Of a DNA stretch of 64,000 nucleotides, positions 60,189 to 64,000 are shown piece after piece. Each line of letters starts with the position of its first letter. Within the stretch, counting starts at the first letter, position 1. The notes under the pieces were generated by a model. The model was not told the DNA's origin and did not search any database. It saw only the letters and a list, made by a program, of their open reading frames with translations. This DNA is from an uncultured Brevibacillus sp. (GTDB lineage: Bacteria > Bacillota > Bacilli > Brevibacillales > Brevibacillaceae), in assembly GCF_947502445.1 (NCBI RefSeq), contig NZ_CANMZW010000001.1:372001-436000 (forward strand). The letters run 5' to 3'. The position numbers and the translations under genes were made by a program.

Positions 60189-60938
60189 ATGGCGTATGCA
60201 CATATGGCTGCTGTGTACGACAGGCTGATGGCCGACACTCCCTATGACCAATGGCTGGGCTGGGTAGAGCGCATGTGGGCAAAGGGAGAGAAGCCAAAGC
60301 ATGTCATCGATCTTGGCTGTGGTACGGGCACGATTGCCATTCCGCTTGCCAAGCGAGGATATCGTGTTACGGGAGTCGATTTGTCAGCGGAAATGCTGGC
60401 AATCGCGTACGACAAGATGAGGCAGGAGCAAGTAGATGTTTCCTGGGTGGAGCAGGACATGCGCGAGCTGGAATTGCCAGTGGCGGACGCAGTCATTTCG
60501 CTCTGTGATTCACTCAGCTATTTGACCGAGGAAGCAGATGTCCAGGAGACCTTCCAGCGTGTTTTTGCTCATCTGGCGCCCGGAGGCAGCTTTCTGTTTG
60601 ACGTACACAGTCCTTATAAAATGCTGCATATTTTTGGCGACGGGACGTTCACACACGTGGAGGATGAAGTTTCGTACATTTGGCAATGTTTTTGCGACCC
60701 GCTTCGTTTGGAGGTAGAGCATCAGCTGACCTTCTTCATTTTGCAGCCAAATGGCTTGTACGAGCGAATGGAAGAGGAGCATTGGCAGCGAGCCTATCAA
60801 CCAATTCAATTGATGCGCTGGCTAACAGAAGCCGGATTCACAGACATTGTGATCACTGCTGATTATTCGGATTTGCCGCCACAGGAATCAAGCGAGCGCC
60901 TATTTTTTTCGGCCCGCAAGCCGAAAGATTTGACATGA
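60189..60938 (+). CDS. yqeM: YqeM-type class I methyltransferase
   Basis: A 249-residue SAM-dependent methyltransferase: HVIDLGCGTGTIAIPLAKRG (motif I), VTGVDLSAEML, FLFDVHSPYK. Last gene of the block; substrate unknown. Confidence 0.9.
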   Translation: MAYAHMAAVYDRLMADTPYDQWLGWVERMWAKGEKPKHVIDLGCGTGTIAIPLAKRGYRVTGVDLSAEMLAIAYDKMRQEQVDVSWVEQDMRELELPVADAVISLCDSLSYLTEEADVQETFQRVFAHLAPGGSFLFDVHSPYKMLHIFGDGTFTHVEDEVSYIWQCFCDPLRLEVEHQLTFFILQPNGLYERMEEEHWQRAYQPIQLMRWLTEAGFTDIVITADYSDLPPQESSERLFFSARKPKDLT

Positions 60939-60959
60939 TTGGTTCTCATTTACTATAAT
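60930..60959 (+). promoter_or_regulatory. Promoter of the leuS transcript
   Basis: TTGACA (60930-60935) and TATAAT (60954-60959), both consensus, with 18-bp spacing. The -35 lies within the end of yqeM. Confidence 0.75.
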
Positions 60960-60965
60960 CGTGTT

Positions 60966-61250
60966 ATAACTGCAAATTTCGACGCGTAGAAGAGGATTAG
61001 TAAGAAACGACTTCGTGAATCTAGAGAGTTGACGGCTGGTGCAAGTCAACCCGGAGCATTCTGAACTCACCTCCCAGCACTCCCCCTGAATGCCTTTTGG
61101 CTGCGTAAGGGAGAGCGACTCATCCATGATACGGATGTAACAAGTGGGTGAATGTCTGACATTCGCCAATCTGGGTGGTACCGCGGGATAAACACAACCT
61201 CTCGTCCCTTTTTCGTTGAACGACAAGGGACGTGGGGTTTTTTTTATTTT
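60966..61250 (+). promoter_or_regulatory. T-box leader riboswitch for leuS
   Basis: The T-box sequence TGGGTGGTACCGCGGG (61172-61187) is near-perfect. A terminator stem (CGTCCCTT with AAGGGACG, 61203-61232) and eight T's follow. Stem I lies in 60985-61090, where CTC (61066-61068, in CTGAACTCAC) is the likely specifier codon, matching leucine. Uncharged leucine tRNA pairs with codon and T-box and prevents termination. Confidence 0.9.
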
Positions 61251-61279
61251 TTACCTATTGATGATGGGAGTGCTTTACC

Positions 61280-63697
61280 ATGGTTTTTAGTCATCGCAAT
61301 ATCGAAAAGAAGTGGCAACAATACTGGGAGCAAAACAAAACCTTCAAAACGTCTGAGGACGAAGGCAAGAAGAAATTTTACGCACTCGATATGTTCCCGT
61401 ATCCATCTGGTGCAGGACTTCACGTAGGTCACCCTGAGGGATACACGGCTACGGATATTTTGTCCCGTATGAAGCGCATGCAAGGCTACAATGTTCTGCA
61501 CCCAATGGGCTGGGATGCTTTCGGTCTGCCTGCTGAGCAGTACGCACTGGATACAGGGAATGATCCGGCTGAATTTACAGAGCAGAACATCAACAACTTC
61601 CGCCGTCAAATTAAGGCTCTGGGCTTTTCGTATGACTGGGACAGAGAGATCAATACGACGGATCCGAGCTATTATAAATGGACGCAATGGATATTCACCA
61701 AGCTATATGAGCATGGCTTGGCTTACGTTGACGAAGTAGCCGTTAACTGGTGCCCTGCTCTGGGAACTGTACTGGCTAACGAAGAAGTCATTGATGGGAA
61801 AAGTGAGCGTGGTGGACATCCGGTTGAACGTCGCCCAATGCGACAATGGGTACTGAAAATTACCGCTTATGCCGAAAGACTTCTGTCTGACCTGGAAGAG
61901 CTCGATTGGCCAGAGAGCATCAAAGAAATGCAACGTAACTGGATCGGTCGTTCAGAAGGGGCAGAGGTGACTTTTGCTATCGACGGACATGACCAATCCT
62001 TTACCGTCTTTACAACACGTCCTGATACCTTGTATGGGGCGACATATGCTGTGCTGGCGCCAGAGCACAAGCTGGTTGACGTAATCACTGTACCAGAACA
62101 AAGGGAAGCAGTCGATGCATATCTGGAGCAAGCAAAACGCAAGAGTGATCTGGAGCGCACGGATTTGGCGAAAGAAAAAACCGGGGTATTCACTGGTGCC
62201 TATGCCATCAACCCGGTAAACGGCGAGCGCCTGCCAATCTGGATCGCCGATTACGTACTCATCAGCTACGGAACAGGCTCGATCATGGCGGTTCCAGCTC
62301 ATGACGAGCGCGACTATGAGTTTGCCAAAACGTTTGATCTCCCAATCAAGCAAGTAATCGCAGGTGGAGATATCTCCAAGGAAGCGTATGCAGGTGATGG
62401 CGAGCACATCAACTCCGGTATTCTCGATGGCCTGGACAAAGAACAAGCGATCAGCAAAATGATCGAATGGCTTGAAGCAGAAGGCAAAGGAAATCGCAAG
62501 GTAACGTATCGTCTGCGTGACTGGTTGTTCAGTCGTCAGCGCTACTGGGGTGAGCCGATTCCGATCCTGCATCTGGAGGATGGCACGATGAAGGTCGTTC
62601 CAGAATCCGAGCTGCCGATCATTTTGCCAAAAACAAAAGAAATCAAGCCGTCCGGTACAGGTGAGTCACCACTTGCCAACATCACAGACTGGATTAACAC
62701 AGTTGATCCGGAAACAGGCCTCAAAGCACGCCGTGAAACGAACACCATGCCACAATGGGCGGGTAGCTGCTGGTACTTCCTGCGCTTTATCGATCCACAC
62801 AATGATAAAGCAATGGCTGATCCAGAGAAGCTGAAAGAATGGCTGCCGATCGACATTTACATCGGCGGAGCCGAGCATGCGGTTCTTCACTTGCTCTACT
62901 CCCGTTTCTGGCACAAATTCCTGTACGATATCGGTGTAGTTCCAACGAAAGAACCATTCCAAAAGTTGTTTAACCAAGGAATGATTCTGGGTGAGAACAA
63001 CGAGAAGATGAGTAAATCCAAAGGGAATGTCGTAAACCCTGACGATATCGTAAACAGCCACGGTGCAGATACGCTTCGTATGTACGAAATGTTCATGGGA
63101 CCTTTGGATGCTTCCATCGCTTGGTCCACAAAAGGTCTGGATGGATCACGCCGCTTTATAGATCGTGTATACCGCTTGTTCGTTAACGAAAGCGGAGAGC
63201 TAAATGACAAAATCGTGGACACCTCCAAGGCTACCAGCATGGAACGCGTGTACCACCAAACTGTGAAAAAAGTAACAGAAGACTACGAAGGTCTGCGCTT
63301 CAACACGGGTATTTCCCAACTGATGGTCTTCATCAACGAAGCATACAAAGCTGACGTACTGCCGAAGAAATACATGGAAGACTTCGTGAAAATGCTCTCC
63401 CCAATCACGCCGCATATCGCTGAAGAGCTGTGGGAGAAGCTGGGTCACCGCGAAACCATCGCATATGAAGCGTGGCCGACGTACGACGAGTCCAAACTGG
63501 TTGATGACGAGGTAGAAATCGTCCTCCAGGTAAATGGCAAAAACAAAGAAAAGCTGCTGATCGCATCTGACGCAACCAAAGAGCAAATGGAAGAGCTGGC
63601 TTTGGCAAACGAAGTGATCAAAGAACTGATCGAAGGCAAAACAATTGTCAAAATGATCGCCGTTCCTGGCAAGCTGGTTAACATCGTCATTCGTTAA
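61280..63697 (+). CDS. leuS: Leucyl-tRNA synthetase
   Basis: An 805-residue class I synthetase, bacterial type: HIGH-like [10 protein letters not shown] (about 49-58), editing domain (about 225-420, with [14 protein letters not shown]), and [10 protein letters not shown] near 577. The length is normal. Controlled by the T-box leader. Confidence 0.95.
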   Translation: MVFSHRNIEKKWQQYWEQNKTFKTSEDEGKKKFYALDMFPYPSGAGLHVGHPEGYTATDILSRMKRMQGYNVLHPMGWDAFGLPAEQYALDTGNDPAEFTEQNINNFRRQIKALGFSYDWDREINTTDPSYYKWTQWIFTKLYEHGLAYVDEVAVNWCPALGTVLANEEVIDGKSERGGHPVERRPMRQWVLKITAYAERLLSDLEELDWPESIKEMQRNWIGRSEGAEVTFAIDGHDQSFTVFTTRPDTLYGATYAVLAPEHKLVDVITVPEQREAVDAYLEQAKRKSDLERTDLAKEKTGVFTGAYAINPVNGERLPIWIADYVLISYGTGSIMAVPAHDERDYEFAKTFDLPIKQVIAGGDISKEAYAGDGEHINSGILDGLDKEQAISKMIEWLEAEGKGNRKVTYRLRDWLFSRQRYWGEPIPILHLEDGTMKVVPESELPIILPKTKEIKPSGTGESPLANITDWINTVDPETGLKARRETNTMPQWAGSCWYFLRFIDPHNDKAMADPEKLKEWLPIDIYIGGAEHAVLHLLYSRFWHKFLYDIGVVPTKEPFQKLFNQGMILGENNEKMSKSKGNVVNPDDIVNSHGADTLRMYEMFMGPLDASIAWSTKGLDGSRRFIDRVYRLFVNESGELNDKIVDTSKATSMERVYHQTVKKVTEDYEGLRFNTGISQLMVFINEAYKADVLPKKYMEDFVKMLSPITPHIAEELWEKLGHRETIAYEAWPTYDESKLVDDEVEIVLQVNGKNKEKLLIASDATKEQMEELALANEVIKELIEGKTIVKMIAVPGKLVNIVIR

Positions 63698-63718
63698 GGG
63701 AATAAAACGAGGTAGGAA

Positions 63719-63755
63719 AAGTGGAGCCTGTTCTGACGGGTCTCCACTTTTTTTA
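63719..63755 (+). terminator. Terminator after leuS
   Basis: AAGTGGAG and CTCCACTT close an 8-bp stem with a 15-base loop, followed by TTTTTT. Confidence 0.8.
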
Positions 63756-63759
63756 TGCG

Positions 63760-64000
63760 ATCAAAAAGGTTGCAAAATGGGTCTGCATCTTGAATTCGCA
63801 ATATCAACCTTGAACAAGAGTTTTTCTTGCCTTCATTCTTTCCTTCTTTTAAAACGTCCCGAGTGAAGGTCAGAGGCTGGCGAGAGGAAAACGGAGAAAA
63901 AGCGAGGCTCTTTGGAACACAACCCAGGCGAAATGGAAAAAGCGGAACACGTTTTTAAGCGTCCAACTCTGAAATACTCCCTGAGCCAGCCACTTTTGGA
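63760..64000. other. Stretch without a recognisable gene
   Basis: The plus strand is purine-rich and no long open frame begins. It could be an interspersed repeat or untranslated DNA before the next gene, cut off by the window end. Confidence 0.4.

Noticed and set aside
1..64000. tRNA or rRNA genes
   Set aside because: No cloverleaf or rRNA-like conserved segment was noticed by eye; a covariance search could still find one.

Overview
The window reads as a low-to-moderate G+C, endospore-forming Firmicute of the Brevibacillus/Paenibacillus type. The evidence is a split sporulation sigma factor gene (sigK), the conserved block yqeG-yqeH-aroE-yhbY-nadD-yqeK-rsfS-yqeM followed by a T-box controlled leuS, strong AGGAGG ribosome sites, many GTG/TTG starts, and Bacillales-type assembly genes (ctaG, Sco, BdbC). 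Genus is inferred from gene content and general protein resemblance, not from a database search.

Region 1 (1 to about 19,800) is the right-hand part of a decayed prophage that appears to interrupt sigK, like the 'skin' element of Bacillus subtilis. Its right end holds a large serine recombinase of SpoIVCA type (18261-19760). Only 36 bp later an open frame begins that is the C-terminal half of sigma-K (19796-20170). The 5' half is not in the window and should lie upstream of base 1. The element carries two secreted beta-rich proteins, a ParB-methyltransferase fusion, terminase small and large subunits, a portal and a truncated Mu F-like head protein. That last gene runs into the tail end of an XkdX-like gene, so the capsid and tail module has been deleted. 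Next come a group II intron domain V remnant, an XhlA/holin pair, a membrane GAF-domain gene overlapping a 59-residue gene, a YolD operon, and several pseudogenes (DNA ligase, stalk-domain protein, secreted protein).

Region 2 (20,200 to about 30,200) is mixed chromosome with decay. It holds a VanZ-family protein with an ABC-ATPase-like head, a 1021-residue hybrid histidine kinase, broken glycolipid-binding and nucleotidyltransferase genes, and two YdcZ-type transporters flanking a Crp/Fnr regulator. A diverged 130-bp repeat lies on both sides of the recombinase/sigK block (17934 and 22749).

Region 3 (30,300 to 55,600) is ordinary chromosome: a CarD regulator, a divergent CapA and MurF-like pair, a two-domain NlpC/P60 protein, a minus-strand set for copper/cytochrome oxidase assembly and disulfide formation (YtkA-like lipoprotein, Sco, CtaG, thioredoxin-like, BdbC), a phosphoesterase, a cupin, an ABC-F protein, an L,D-transpeptidase, CvfC, a D-Ala-D-Ala dipeptidase, an FAD oxidoreductase, a class A beta-lactamase-like hydrolase, an oligopeptide-binding lipoprotein, a glutamine amidotransferase, a peroxiredoxin, DinB, and an MFS pump with a TetR regulator.

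Region 4 (55,660 to 64,000) is the tightly packed yqeG-to-yqeM operon for ribosome assembly, shikimate and NAD synthesis, then the leuS T-box leader and leuS. In B. subtilis the same operon lies near sigK, so the synteny supports the reading of the left half. No rRNA, tRNA or CRISPR array was seen.
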